Made by a program: the position numbers and the translations under genes
The notes under the pieces: generated by a model
Told to the model about the DNA's origin: nothing
Database searches by the model: none
What the model saw: the letters and a program-made list of their open reading frames with translations, nothing else
DNA from: Bacilli bacterium
GTDB taxonomy: Bacteria > Bacillota_I > Bacilli_A > RF39 > UBA660
Direction of reading: 5' to 3'
Assembly (NCBI GenBank): GCA_016295795.1
Contig: JAEDKN010000023.1
Coordinates: forward strand, 1 to 14,619
Length of the DNA: 14,619 nt
In this document: positions 6,783 through 14,376 of the stretch, piece by piece
Numbering within the stretch: position 1 is the stretch's first letter
How the letters are laid out: every line of letters begins with the position of its first letter

Positions 6783-7735
6783 CGATCTGTTATGACAAAA
6801 GTCGTATCATCTATAAACTTATAGTTTGTTAAATATTTTAATTCTCTTACTAGTTTAAAAAGTGCAAAATCTTTAGCTTTTGCCTCGATCATTATATCTA
6901 ATTCATTAGTATAAGATTTTGCAAGTTCAACAAACTTTATAAATTCATCCGCATTAATATAATCATGATGTGATCTAAATTCTTTCTTTAGTTTGGATTT
7001 AGGAGAAGAAAAATGTATTTTTGGAGGATAAACTTCATCTTTCCAAGTGTTAAATATTTCTTGTAAAAGATCCTCTATTTTTTCACCATTATTATTACAT
7101 AAATAATGATGATAATCTAAAACCATTGGAATATTTAGCTCTTTGGATAAGCCTAATACATCTGTAACCGAAAACACTTTATCATCATTTTCTAACACTA
7201 TTTTGTCTTGAATGTTTTTATCTAACTTTCTAAAATTATTTCTAAACCTACTTAGACTTTTTTTCTTTCCGCCTTGACTACTACCAACATGTAATATTAT
7301 CTTTGGACTATTAAAATCAAAAGCGTTCAGTAACTTTTTACTATATTCTAAAATGTTGATACTGTTTTTTACAATTTTAGGGTTAGTGCTATTTAATACG
7401 CAAAATTGATCTGGATGCATATCAATTCTTATACTATGTATATTAGCATATTTTCCTATATTTTTATACTTATCTATATAAGGATAAATGTAATCAAACT
7501 TTACCTCTTCTAAAGTAGCTAATGGAATTAAATTAGAAGTCATTCTATAAAAATGAATATTATTTTTATAATTATACTCCAATATTTTAAGCAAAGAATC
7601 TAAATTTTCTTCTATTAAAGAATTTATTTTATCAAAACCATTTTCAGTTTCTTTATATCTAGTGTAAGTAATAGTTTTAGATGAAGTTGTATTTATAGTT
7701 AATGGTAATGATACATATCCTAATCTAACTTTCAT
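6776..7735 (-). CDS. uvsE: UV damage endonuclease UvsE (UVDE)
   Basis: UVDE enzymes nick DNA directly 5' of UV photoproducts, starting a repair route independent of UvrABC. The 319-residue sequence shows the family signature along a TIM-barrel: RLGYV (4-8), RMTSNLIPLA (64-73), HPDQFCVLNS (107-116), LHVGSSQGGKKKSL (148-161), LENDD (181-185), LDYHHY (206-211), HFSSPK (241-246), SHHDYI (255-260) and IEAKAKD (283-289). H107, H149, E182, H241 and E284 are likely metal ligands by family knowledge. I place the start at ATG 7735, which has GGTGG about six bases upstream; the in-frame TTG and GTG further up lie in or before that site. It follows the zincin terminator and ends in its own terminator, so is probably monocistronic. 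Confidence 0.93.
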   Translation of the reverse strand: MKVRLGYVSLPLTINTTSSKTITYTRYKETENGFDKINSLIEENLDSLLKILEYNYKNNIHFYRMTSNLIPLATLEEVKFDYIYPYIDKYKNIGKYANIHSIRIDMHPDQFCVLNSTNPKIVKNSINILEYSKKLLNAFDFNSPKIILHVGSSQGGKKKSLSRFRNNFRKLDKNIQDKIVLENDDKVFSVTDVLGLSKELNIPMVLDYHHYLCNNNGEKIEDLLQEIFNTWKDEVYPPKIHFSSPKSKLKKEFRSHHDYINADEFIKFVELAKSYTNELDIMIEAKAKDFALFKLVRELKYLTNYKFIDDTTFVITDRR

Positions 7736-7761
7736 TTTAACCACCAAAATTAGTATGGCCC

Positions 7762-7790
7762 AAAAAAAGAATCTAATTAGTTAGATTCTT
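7762..7790 (-). terminator. Intrinsic terminator of the pilC-to-zincin operon
   Basis: On the minus strand a perfect ten-base-pair stem (AAGAATCTAA with TTAGATTCTT) and a four-base loop is followed by seven U. It lies 17 bases after the zincin stop codon and closes the operon that starts at pilC. The uvsE start is only 27 bases further on. Confidence 0.88.
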
Positions 7791-7807
7791 CAATTTTACG
7801 ATAACCT

Positions 7808-9346
7808 TTATTTCAAATATTTTTTCAAAACATTCATAATCTCTTTACTAGCATCTTTAGCGTTTTTTCCATTTAAATAATAATCATGAAATGCCTCTGC
7901 GATTGTTTCGTCATAAATATACTCTCCATTAGAATTTGTTACAACTGCATAAGAAGAGATACTACTCCTAAAACTTGTAACATCACTAAATCCCGAAGGA
8001 TTTTTCTTTTTATAATTTTCAAAAGCTTCATTTATCATTCTTTGGGAAAACACACCATTATTAGAATCTGATATTAAATTAGAATATGCTTTATAATTCT
8101 TCTTTGTAAGAAGTAATAAATCATCCAAATCGCTAGTTGTTCTCATTTGAGCTAAGAATGATAAATAATGACCAAATTCGTGTGCTACAATAGAATATCT
8201 AGACGCATTTGGAGGAAAGTATCCATACACTACTGAATCACTTATCGATGCATCAAAATAATCAACATTTAAAAAATAACTAGCATTTAAATATATTGAC
8301 ATCTTATATACATTTGGATATGTATTTCTTGTGTTTGACTTTGCGAATAGTTTAGCAGAAACAAATGATGCAATATAGTTAGTAAACTCTGGAGTATTTA
8401 TCAATGTTAAATTTGTAAGATGTCCTTTTATATTTGGAAATTCTTTATATACGGTTTTTAATGTGTTTTCTATTTCTTTTGCAAACTCATAATCCATTTC
8501 ACATAGATTAACCGCAGTAATACCATAGTTCTTCTCTATACTTGTTTCTACCTGTTTAGTTTTAGCATTATTACATTTTGCTTTTTGATTGTTGGAGTCC
8601 ATAACGATTAAATTTTTAGCATCATTATCATCATTTACAGTCACTCCTTCATATATGTTATCTGTAACAACAGCTGTTTGATATTCTCCTAAATTCTCTA
8701 CTACTTTATTTTGATAATATACACCACCGCCACTAAAATTAAACATACTTCCTTTACCAAGTAAAGCAATAAGAAGTACAACTATAAAAGTTACTCCACT
8801 ACCAATCGCAACTCCCAAAAACATTTTATTTTCTTTTCTTGTTTTTATTTCTTTTTCAACTTTAGGGCTTGCTGTTTTCTTCATTAAAACATCCATATCA
8901 ATTTTTTCTACATTTTCCTTTTTCTCTATTGGAGTTAATCCTATAGTTGCTTTAGAAAGATCTGTATCGCTCATATGAACATTATCTTCTTTGTTCTGTT
9001 CTTTCCTACTTTTTTCCGATTCGTCATTTAAGTTTGAGATTTGTCTCATCAAATCATCAATACCAATTCCCAAATCATTATTTTCTCTTATATTTGGAAC
9101 CGATTCTATTTTTTGAGAATCTTCGACTTTTCTTTTTATTTCAGTGTTGGCATTTGCAATTTGCCTCATTAAATCATCAATACCAATATCGTCTTCTCTT
9201 TCTACTTCAATTTGTTCTTGTTTTTTTACTTCTGGTTTATTTATTGGTGTTTCATTTACAAACCCTAATAAATCCTCTGGAGGATTAGATGAATAAATAG
9301 ATGCATTCTTATTTTCAAAAGCATTTTTTTCTTCATTATTCATCAT
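7808..9346 (-). CDS. Membrane-anchored zincin metalloprotease with repeated cytoplasmic motif
   Basis: This 512-residue protein has three parts. Residues 1-174 are charged and probably disordered, with a repeated motif: GIDDLMRQI at 55-63 and 95-103, and a weaker DMDVLMKKT at 150-158. A transmembrane segment follows (about 176-197), and the rest should lie outside the cell. There the zinc motif AHEFGHYLSF (388-397) supplies H389, E390 and H393; E484 in ETIAEAFHDYY (480-490) is the likely third ligand, as in zincins with a downstream A-E-x-F pattern. The fold resembles secreted gluzincin-like peptidases, but I cannot name a family or substrate. AGGAGG precedes tandem ATG codons; either could be used. 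It is the last gene of the pilC operon, ten bases after its neighbour. Confidence 0.72.
   Translation of the reverse strand: MMNNEEKNAFENKNASIYSSNPPEDLLGFVNETPINKPEVKKQEQIEVEREDDIGIDDLMRQIANANTEIKRKVEDSQKIESVPNIRENNDLGIGIDDLMRQISNLNDESEKSRKEQNKEDNVHMSDTDLSKATIGLTPIEKKENVEKIDMDVLMKKTASPKVEKEIKTRKENKMFLGVAIGSGVTFIVVLLIALLGKGSMFNFSGGGVYYQNKVVENLGEYQTAVVTDNIYEGVTVNDDNDAKNLIVMDSNNQKAKCNNAKTKQVETSIEKNYGITAVNLCEMDYEFAKEIENTLKTVYKEFPNIKGHLTNLTLINTPEFTNYIASFVSAKLFAKSNTRNTYPNVYKMSIYLNASYFLNVDYFDASISDSVVYGYFPPNASRYSIVAHEFGHYLSFLAQMRTTSDLDDLLLLTKKNYKAYSNLISDSNNGVFSQRMINEAFENYKKKNPSGFSDVTSFRSSISSYAVVTNSNGEYIYDETIAEAFHDYYLNGKNAKDASKEIMNVLKKYLK
8873..9193 (-). repeat. Repeated short motif in the zincin's N-terminal region
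   Basis: The protein motif IGIDDLMRQI-(A/S)-N-x-N occurs at residues 54-67 and 94-107, and a degenerate third copy (EKIDMDVLMKKT) at 147-158. Spacing is 40 residues between the first two and about 50 to the third. The first two copies are also near-identical in DNA (near 9158-9187 and 9040-9069, plus-strand reading). The copies are short amphipathic helices in an otherwise low-complexity tail, which suggests multivalent binding of one partner. Confidence 0.7.
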
Positions 9347-9356
9347 TAATCACCTC

Positions 9357-9896
9357 CTATTTCAATTTTATACTTCCTAATATAAATTGAAAGCTATCAA
9401 GCAACATATCAAAATATACATTGTTTGAAATATAATTTATTATACAAACATAATTATCATTTCTTAGTATTACTATTAATGATTGGCTGTCTCCATTTTC
9501 ATATAACAGTTTATAGCCTTCATACGCATTATTAGTAACGCTGGTTTTTTCTTCTTTCAATAACTTATAATTTGAATTTTGTTTTTCTATATCAAATTTA
9601 ATTTCACTAACAATTTGTTCTATTTCACTATTTAAATAATTACTACCCAAACTATTTATCTTTATATCTACAACACTATCAGTTTTATGTACAAGTGAAA
9701 CAGAAGAAGATTCTTCTTTACTTACTTTCCATGTGGTATCATATTTAAAACTAAAATATTTATTATCATACTCCCTGGTATAAGATCTATTTTTGAAAAA
9801 AATGATCCATAAAATTACTAATAATATAGCAATCAGAAATGTAAGTGATACTCCTCTTAACAATTTTTTCTTTTTATTTAATCTTTCCTGTCTCAT
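9357..9896 (-). CDS. Small membrane-anchored protein, possible PsbP/Mog1-like outer domain
   Basis: This 179-residue protein has a basic N-terminus (MRQERLNKKKKLLR), one transmembrane segment (about residues 16-34) and an outer domain of about 140 residues. The domain opens with FSFKYDTTWKV and runs through alternating strands to a final helix, YFDMLLDSFQFI. That opening (strand, then a Trp about eight residues on) is reminiscent of the PsbP/Mog1-like fold found in lipoproteins and anchored proteins, but no strict motif confirms it, so the assignment is tentative. There is no lipobox and no catalytic residue pattern. ATG 9896 overlaps the TGA stop of the upstream gene by four bases (ATGA) and has AAAGGAAG upstream, so translation is coupled. 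It probably works with the neighbouring pseudoprotease-like protein and the zincin. Confidence 0.6.
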   Translation of the reverse strand: MRQERLNKKKKLLRGVSLTFLIAILLVILWIIFFKNRSYTREYDNKYFSFKYDTTWKVSKEESSSVSLVHKTDSVVDIKINSLGSNYLNSEIEQIVSEIKFDIEKQNSNYKLLKEEKTSVTNNAYEGYKLLYENGDSQSLIVILRNDNYVCIINYISNNVYFDMLLDSFQFILGSIKLK

Positions 9897-11731
9897 AATA
9901 TACTTCCTTTAGCTAATATTATAATTAGGTAATCAAATTCGTCCATAATTATTACTTTAGTTGAACCTTTTTTATACATGACTTTCTCATTTGTTTCAGT
10001 TACTTTTTCATATCCATCATTTTCTAAATTTGACATAAATTCATGGGCATAACTCATAGTATCTATATAATCTGCCGTTTTATTTTCATATCGTAAACTT
10101 ACAACATTACCATAATAATTTGCTTTTACTAAATCTAAGACTATAGTATCCTCTATATTTCCTATTGTCTTATATTTATTCCATATTTTAGAACTCAAAG
10201 TTTGAGTGAGTTCTTTTTTATTTTCATCTTTAAAATAATATTGCTTTTTAATTTCATCAAAAGATGTAACTTTTATATCTTTAAACTTAGTATTACTCAA
10301 TTGTTGTTTAAGGGTTTTTAATCCGTCGATAGAAGAAGCACTTGAAAGTTCTGAACTAATAAGTTTTGATGTGTTCATGCCAACTACTTCTCCAGCTGTA
10401 TTAAATAAAGGCGATCCCCAATCATTTTTAGAAAGAGGCAAAACACTAACCAACCCATCTCCAGAAGTTGAAATAATTCCTGCTATACTACTAAGACCTA
10501 CTCCTGTTTTACTAGTAACTGTAATGATTGGATCATTTTTTACTAGCTTATTTTTATCTCCGAATTTTACTGAACTTTTAGATTCTCTATCTAGTTTTAT
10601 TACTACAATATCATTAAATGTATCTAATGCAACTATCCCATCACATTTGTATGTATTATCAAATATATCACTAACTATTATTGTTTGTCCCTGCATAAAT
10701 GAGCTTTCCAAATAACTCCATGAAGTAGCAATTACACCTTTTGAGAGAAAAAATCCTGTTGCCCTGTTAATTGTAGCAGAATAAGAAATAGTGTTTAACA
10801 TGACTATATTATTTTCGTTGTTTTTATAAACTTTCTCAATATTTGCTTGTGTTAAATTATCAAGTTTACTATAATCATATTCTTTATCATTAGATAGAAA
10901 TCTAGATGATGCAACTATAGTATTAGGCTTTTCTGATGATTTTACGTCTTTAGTATAATTACTTACTTTTTCTTTTGCTTCTATATTTATCTTTTTTAGA
11001 AGATATGTATCATCCTGTTTCTCATAATAATAATTAAGTATTATCTTATTAAAAGTATCTTCATCATTAACTTTAGCGTTGTCAAGTTCAATGTTACTTA
11101 CTATATAACTTGTATTATCTATTATTTCATTTATTGTCATATTGCTATATTTAATTTTTATATTATCATTTAAGGTATAAGTTTTACCTGCGTAATTTAT
11201 AATAAAATCTTCTGTAGTAAGTGTTTTAATTATTCCTATAAACTTAGCATCTGTAAATATGTAATTAGTCAAAGTTTTAGAGTACGAAGCAAAATCTTGT
11301 TCATTTTTTAATGATTGTTCGTATTTTTCTTTATCCTTTGAATCTATAGAATATACTAAATTACTACTTATTTCATTGTTTTGAGTTTCGTCTACTACAT
11401 CTATTTTTTCTGAATTAATAACAGATTTATAGGTAGATAAAATTTTATTGTACTCTTCTGTATCCATATTAAGACTTACAAAAGCTTTCTGAAACAAAAC
11501 TTCAACAGCTGTTGGCAAAAAGAATATCGCAAGGCAAGCAATCACTCTATTTTTTATGCTTCTTACTGTCCTGCTTACCATTTCATTATCTTGAGATATT
11601 ACTGCCTTTACTAAATCTATAGTTACAAAAAATATAAGCGCTATAGGGACTGCTATGTGAATTAAATTTAAAAGATTCCCTAAAAAAGATAACAATGGTG
11701 CGACCGAACTATCTACTTCTAACATGAACAT
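9893..11731 (-). CDS. VirB2/TrbC-like membrane region fused to a degenerate trypsin-like domain
   Basis: This is a 612-residue protein. Residues 1-85 hold two hydrophobic segments (about 18-45 and 62-82) split by a short polar loop (DLVKAVISQDNEMVSR), the arrangement of VirB2/TrbC-like pilin or channel proteins. A Lys/Asp/Asn-rich middle (86-300) is unrecognised. Residues about 322-478 follow a DegP/trypsin pattern: TGFFLSKGVIATSWSY, then ALDTFNDIVVIKL, then NDWGSPLFNTAGEVVGMNT. Compared with G-x-x-x-T-N-A-H-V and GNSGGPLFN, the catalytic His is S339 and the Ser is W438; only D374 remains, so proteolysis is unlikely. No PDZ domain is evident, and the last 135 residues are unassigned. AAGGAAGTG precedes ATG 11731. 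It sits 18 bases after pilD and overlaps the next gene. Confidence 0.7.
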   Translation of the reverse strand: MFMLEVDSSVAPLLSFLGNLLNLIHIAVPIALIFFVTIDLVKAVISQDNEMVSRTVRSIKNRVIACLAIFFLPTAVEVLFQKAFVSLNMDTEEYNKILSTYKSVINSEKIDVVDETQNNEISSNLVYSIDSKDKEKYEQSLKNEQDFASYSKTLTNYIFTDAKFIGIIKTLTTEDFIINYAGKTYTLNDNIKIKYSNMTINEIIDNTSYIVSNIELDNAKVNDEDTFNKIILNYYYEKQDDTYLLKKINIEAKEKVSNYTKDVKSSEKPNTIVASSRFLSNDKEYDYSKLDNLTQANIEKVYKNNENNIVMLNTISYSATINRATGFFLSKGVIATSWSYLESSFMQGQTIIVSDIFDNTYKCDGIVALDTFNDIVVIKLDRESKSSVKFGDKNKLVKNDPIITVTSKTGVGLSSIAGIISTSGDGLVSVLPLSKNDWGSPLFNTAGEVVGMNTSKLISSELSSASSIDGLKTLKQQLSNTKFKDIKVTSFDEIKKQYYFKDENKKELTQTLSSKIWNKYKTIGNIEDTIVLDLVKANYYGNVVSLRYENKTADYIDTMSYAHEFMSNLENDGYEKVTETNEKVMYKKGSTKVIIMDEFDYLIIILAKGSIL

Positions 11732-11749
11732 AATTTCACTTCCTTTCTG

Positions 11750-12478
11750 TTAATAAAAACAATATATTAAAAACAATGCCATTAATATAAAAGGTCCATA
11801 CGGAATTACACTATTTTTATTCTTTATCAAAAAGAAAACCGAAATAGGAAGTGCAATACAACTTGAAACAAATATAGTAAATATTCCTAACGAAGGAGGA
11901 AGAATAAGCCCAACAAAAAACATAAGTTTAATGTCTGCCCCTCCTAGTGTTTCCTTTTTGAATATTTTATTTCCTAGTATCATTATACAATACATAATGC
12001 AAAATAACAAAATACCTGATAATATTGAAAATATTACATCACTAAATTTAAAAGTAATAGCTTTAATAAGTATAATTAACACTGAAAAAAATATTGTAAC
12101 TTCATCTGGAATTATTAAATATGTTATATCACTAACTATAACTATTCCTAAAAAAGAAACAATGCATAAAGCTATTAATAATTCTTTTGAAAATCCAAAG
12201 CAAAAATAGGAAACCGCAAATAGAAGTCCACTAATGAGTTCTATTATAGGATAAAGAATAGGAATATTAGCTTTACAGATTCTACATTTTCCTTTTTGAA
12301 TAATATACGAAAAAATTGGTATTAATTCATACCATTTTAAAATATGATGACATTTATTACAATTACTTCTTGGAGTAACAATAGATTCTCCTTCTGGAAG
12401 CCTTCCCCCAACAACACCAAAAAACGAACCAAAGATTGTTCCAATTATGAAAAACAATACAATATAAAATGCGTCCAT
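11750..12478 (-). CDS. pilD: Prepilin peptidase (type IV leader peptidase, A24)
   Basis: This integral membrane aspartic protease cleaves, and in many members N-methylates, type IV prepilins or pseudopilins. The 242-residue protein starts with FGSFFGVVGGRLP (16-28), then a zinc-ribbon-like cytoplasmic loop with C40-x-x-C43 and C65-x-x-C68, normal for the long bifunctional class. The catalytic aspartates are D117 in SDITYLIIPD (116-125) and D182 in LGGADIKL (178-185), the GxGD-type motif with Ala in place of the usual Gly before Asp. YGPF (227-230) is also conserved. About seven hydrophobic segments are visible. AGGGAGAG precedes ATG 12478, 17 bases after the pilC stop. Its presence means prepilin-type substrates exist somewhere in the genome; none is obvious here. 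Confidence 0.92.
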   Translation of the reverse strand: MDAFYIVLFFIIGTIFGSFFGVVGGRLPEGESIVTPRSNCNKCHHILKWYELIPIFSYIIQKGKCRICKANIPILYPIIELISGLLFAVSYFCFGFSKELLIALCIVSFLGIVIVSDITYLIIPDEVTIFFSVLIILIKAITFKFSDVIFSILSGILLFCIMYCIMILGNKIFKKETLGGADIKLMFFVGLILPPSLGIFTIFVSSCIALPISVFFLIKNKNSVIPYGPFILMALFLIYCFY

Positions 12479-12495
12479 AAATACTCTCCCTGAAG

Positions 12496-13923
12496 TTATA
12501 ATTGTTGATATAAATCAAACATAGGTAATATTATAGATAGAAGTATAAATCCTACCCCTACTGCAAGAACACATATAATTACAGGCTCTACTAAACTTTT
12601 AATCGCAGTAACTGCATTTTTATGAAGTTCTTGGTAATAATCCGCAACCTTCTCCATCATAAGAGCAAGTTGTCCAGTATTTTCTCCTGTTACTAGCATT
12701 TCATAGGCAATAATAGGAAATGCCCATTCGCCTTTAAATGTCTCACTTATTTTGTCGCCTTTGCTAAGTCCTATTAAAGTTCTATTTATTATATCTTTAT
12801 AGATTTCATTATCTGATAGTGTAGATAATATCTCCATACTATCTGTTATAAAGACATTATGGTTAAGAAGTGATGCAAAAGTTCTAGTCAAATTTGTAAC
12901 TTCATTATATATTATAACCTTACCAATTACAGGCATTCTCATAAATAATGTTTGCATGAATTTTCTAAATGGTTTAACATTTTTGAATAGTAATCTATAT
13001 ATTATTAATACAGCAAGTAAAACAAGTGCAATAATATACCAGTACCCTGTTAAGAAATTACTCATATTTACTATAAATATAGTAATCGATGGAAGCGTAG
13101 CATTATTGCTTTCAAACATATCTATAAATTGTGGAACAACAGTGACAATAACAAACACAAGAGCTGCGATTGCTAAACATAATATTACAGAAGGATAAAT
13201 CATCGCAGAGATCATTTGCTTACGAGATTTTTCTATTTCTGTGTAATAATCAGCCATTTCATCTAAAGTACCAGCTAAATCTCCAGTCATTTCAGAAGTT
13301 TTAATCATATTTATTAACAATTTTGGAAAAACTTTTTCTTGTTTTTCTAAAGCAGCAGAAAATTTTTCTCCCATAACAAGTTCATATACCACTTTGTCTA
13401 GTATTCTTCTATGCATAGGTTTAGTGGCTTGTTTAGAAAGAATTCTAACTGAATCAATAAGTGGAATACCAGCTTTAACATAAGTTGAAAGCTGAGTTAA
13501 CATAAATGCTAAATCGTTATTACTTATTTTATCTGAACCAAGAGTTATATTTATTTCCCATTTCTTAGCTGGTTCAATACTTATTACTTCATATCCCCCA
13601 TTAACTAGAAATATTCTAACATCATCTTTGGTTTCAGCATCAAAAGTTCCTTTTATTTTTTCACCATTAGAAGCCTTAACAATATATTTAAATTGAATTG
13701 ATTTTGGCTTTACCTTCTTTTTTTCATCTACTATTTCGACTTGTTTACCTTTAAATTCATTGCTTTCTTCTTTTATTCTTGCTAATTCTTTTGCTAATTC
13801 TTCTCCTTCGAGTTTGAAAGTTTTCTCTTTTTTAGTTTTTCCAGTTAAAACATTAAAGGTATACCTAACCCCTTTACCAGCATAAATAAATATGTTAATT
13901 GGAAACATCAAAATATCTTTCAT
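12496..13923 (-). CDS. pilC: Type IV pilus/type II secretion platform protein PilC (GspF family)
   Basis: PilC/GspF is the polytopic inner-membrane protein around which pilins or pseudopilins are assembled by a cytoplasmic ATPase. Two tandem T2SSF domains are visible: about 135-262, with LSTYVKAGIPLIDSVRIL then TSEMTGDLAGTLDEMADYY, and about 340-465, with NLTRTFASLLNHNVFITDSMEIL then TGENTGQLALMMEKVADYY. Transmembrane segments lie near 243-264, 292-312 and 446-468. The pre-domain YIVKASNGEKIKGTFDA (80-96) is as in PilC. Length (475) exceeds the usual 400 or so because of a charged 75-residue N-terminal extension starting with MKDILMFPINIFIYAG. AGGAGG lies seven bases before the ATG. It is the first gene of the operon, behind an extended -10 promoter; no PilB/GspE ATPase gene is adjacent. 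Confidence 0.93.
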   Translation of the reverse strand: MKDILMFPINIFIYAGKGVRYTFNVLTGKTKKEKTFKLEGEELAKELARIKEESNEFKGKQVEIVDEKKKVKPKSIQFKYIVKASNGEKIKGTFDAETKDDVRIFLVNGGYEVISIEPAKKWEINITLGSDKISNNDLAFMLTQLSTYVKAGIPLIDSVRILSKQATKPMHRRILDKVVYELVMGEKFSAALEKQEKVFPKLLINMIKTSEMTGDLAGTLDEMADYYTEIEKSRKQMISAMIYPSVILCLAIAALVFVIVTVVPQFIDMFESNNATLPSITIFIVNMSNFLTGYWYIIALVLLAVLIIYRLLFKNVKPFRKFMQTLFMRMPVIGKVIIYNEVTNLTRTFASLLNHNVFITDSMEILSTLSDNEIYKDIINRTLIGLSKGDKISETFKGEWAFPIIAYEMLVTGENTGQLALMMEKVADYYQELHKNAVTAIKSLVEPVIICVLAVGVGFILLSIILPMFDLYQQL

Positions 13924-13951
13924 TAGGTATCCTCCTATCGTATTCTAATAA

Positions 13952-13960
13952 AGTATACCA
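13952..13960 (-). promoter_or_regulatory. Extended -10 promoter of the pilC operon
   Basis: On the minus strand TGGTATACT gives an extended -10 (TGn plus TATACT, one mismatch to TATAAT), about 28 bases ahead of the pilC ATG, with AGGAGG in between. The -35 region at 17-18 bases spacing is only AT-rich (TTTAAT), as expected for extended -10 promoters. The predicted leader is about 22 bases. It lies in the 98-base divergent gap between pilC and the YqfQ-like gene. Confidence 0.55.
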
Positions 13961-14021
13961 TATATTAATTTAAAATTAAACAATTTTTGATAAATTCATA
14001 TAATAAAGTGAGGTGGAAGAT

Positions 14022-14375
14022 ATGTTTAATAACGGCTATAATAGTTTCTATCCATATTACAATACTGGCGCACGCGCTGGACTATTGTCTGGCCTAAGGG
14101 GAAGGTTTAATTGGGGAAGTATTTTAAACAATACTCAAAAAACATTAAATATTGTGAATCAAGCAATCCCTCTAGTTTATCAAGTAAGACCTATAGTAAA
14201 TAATGCAAGAACGCTTTTCAAAGTAATGGGAGCAGTAAAAGATGATGGTACAATAACAGAACAGAAAAATTCAAACTCAGCCTCAACTTCAGCATCTCAG
14301 AATGTAAGCAATAATACAGAAGATAATGTTAACACTTCAAGTAATACTTCTAATATGCCCAACTTTTTCCTTTAA
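14022..14375 (+). CDS. YqfQ/VrrA-like protein
   Basis: This 117-residue protein is the only plus-strand gene. It has a Tyr/Asn/Gly-rich N-terminus (1-20) and a central helical segment WGSILNNTQKTLNIVNQAIP (31-50) continuing to QVRPIVNNARTLFKVM (54-69). A Ser/Thr/Asn-rich low-complexity tail follows (80-112). The centre resembles the YqfQ/VrrA family of Bacilli, where a segment of the type ILxNxQKxLxxxxxxxP is followed by a P-x-V-x-N-x-x-x-x-x-K pattern. Their function is unknown; in Bacillus subtilis yqfQ lies close to sigA, as here within about 10 kb. I choose ATG 14022 because the earlier in-frame GTG (14013) lies inside the GAGGTGG ribosome binding site. A TATAAT at 13999-14004 may be its -10 but would leave almost no leader. 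A terminator follows two bases after the stop. Confidence 0.65.
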   Translation: MFNNGYNSFYPYYNTGARAGLLSGLRGRFNWGSILNNTQKTLNIVNQAIPLVYQVRPIVNNARTLFKVMGAVKDDGTITEQKNSNSASTSASQNVSNNTEDNVNTSSNTSNMPNFFL

Positions 14376-14376
14376 G

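Noticed and set aside
9034..9288. Plus-strand frame opposite the repeated region of the zincin gene, with an apparent protein repeat
   Set aside because: The repeat simply mirrors the repeated GIDDLMRQI codons on the other strand, and there is no start signal.
9795..9860. Prepilin-like string RGVSLTFLIAILLVI in the 179-residue protein, beside a prepilin peptidase gene
   Set aside because: It has Gly before a hydrophobic stretch, but the key Glu at +5 is Phe and there is no F-T-L-I/L-E pattern. It is more simply a membrane anchor.
10035..10060. YAHEFMSN in the C-terminal part of the 612-residue protein as a second zinc site
   Set aside because: The residue four positions after the His is Ser (HEFMS), not His, so the HExxH motif is absent.
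10371..10715. Plus-strand frame inside the 612-residue gene
   Set aside because: It is fully antisense to the trypsin-like domain, has no ribosome binding site, and its composition is typical of a shadow frame.
14013..14021. GTG start for the YqfQ-like gene, three codons upstream
   Set aside because: The GTG lies inside the GAGGTGG ribosome binding site itself; ATG 14022 is correctly spaced from it.
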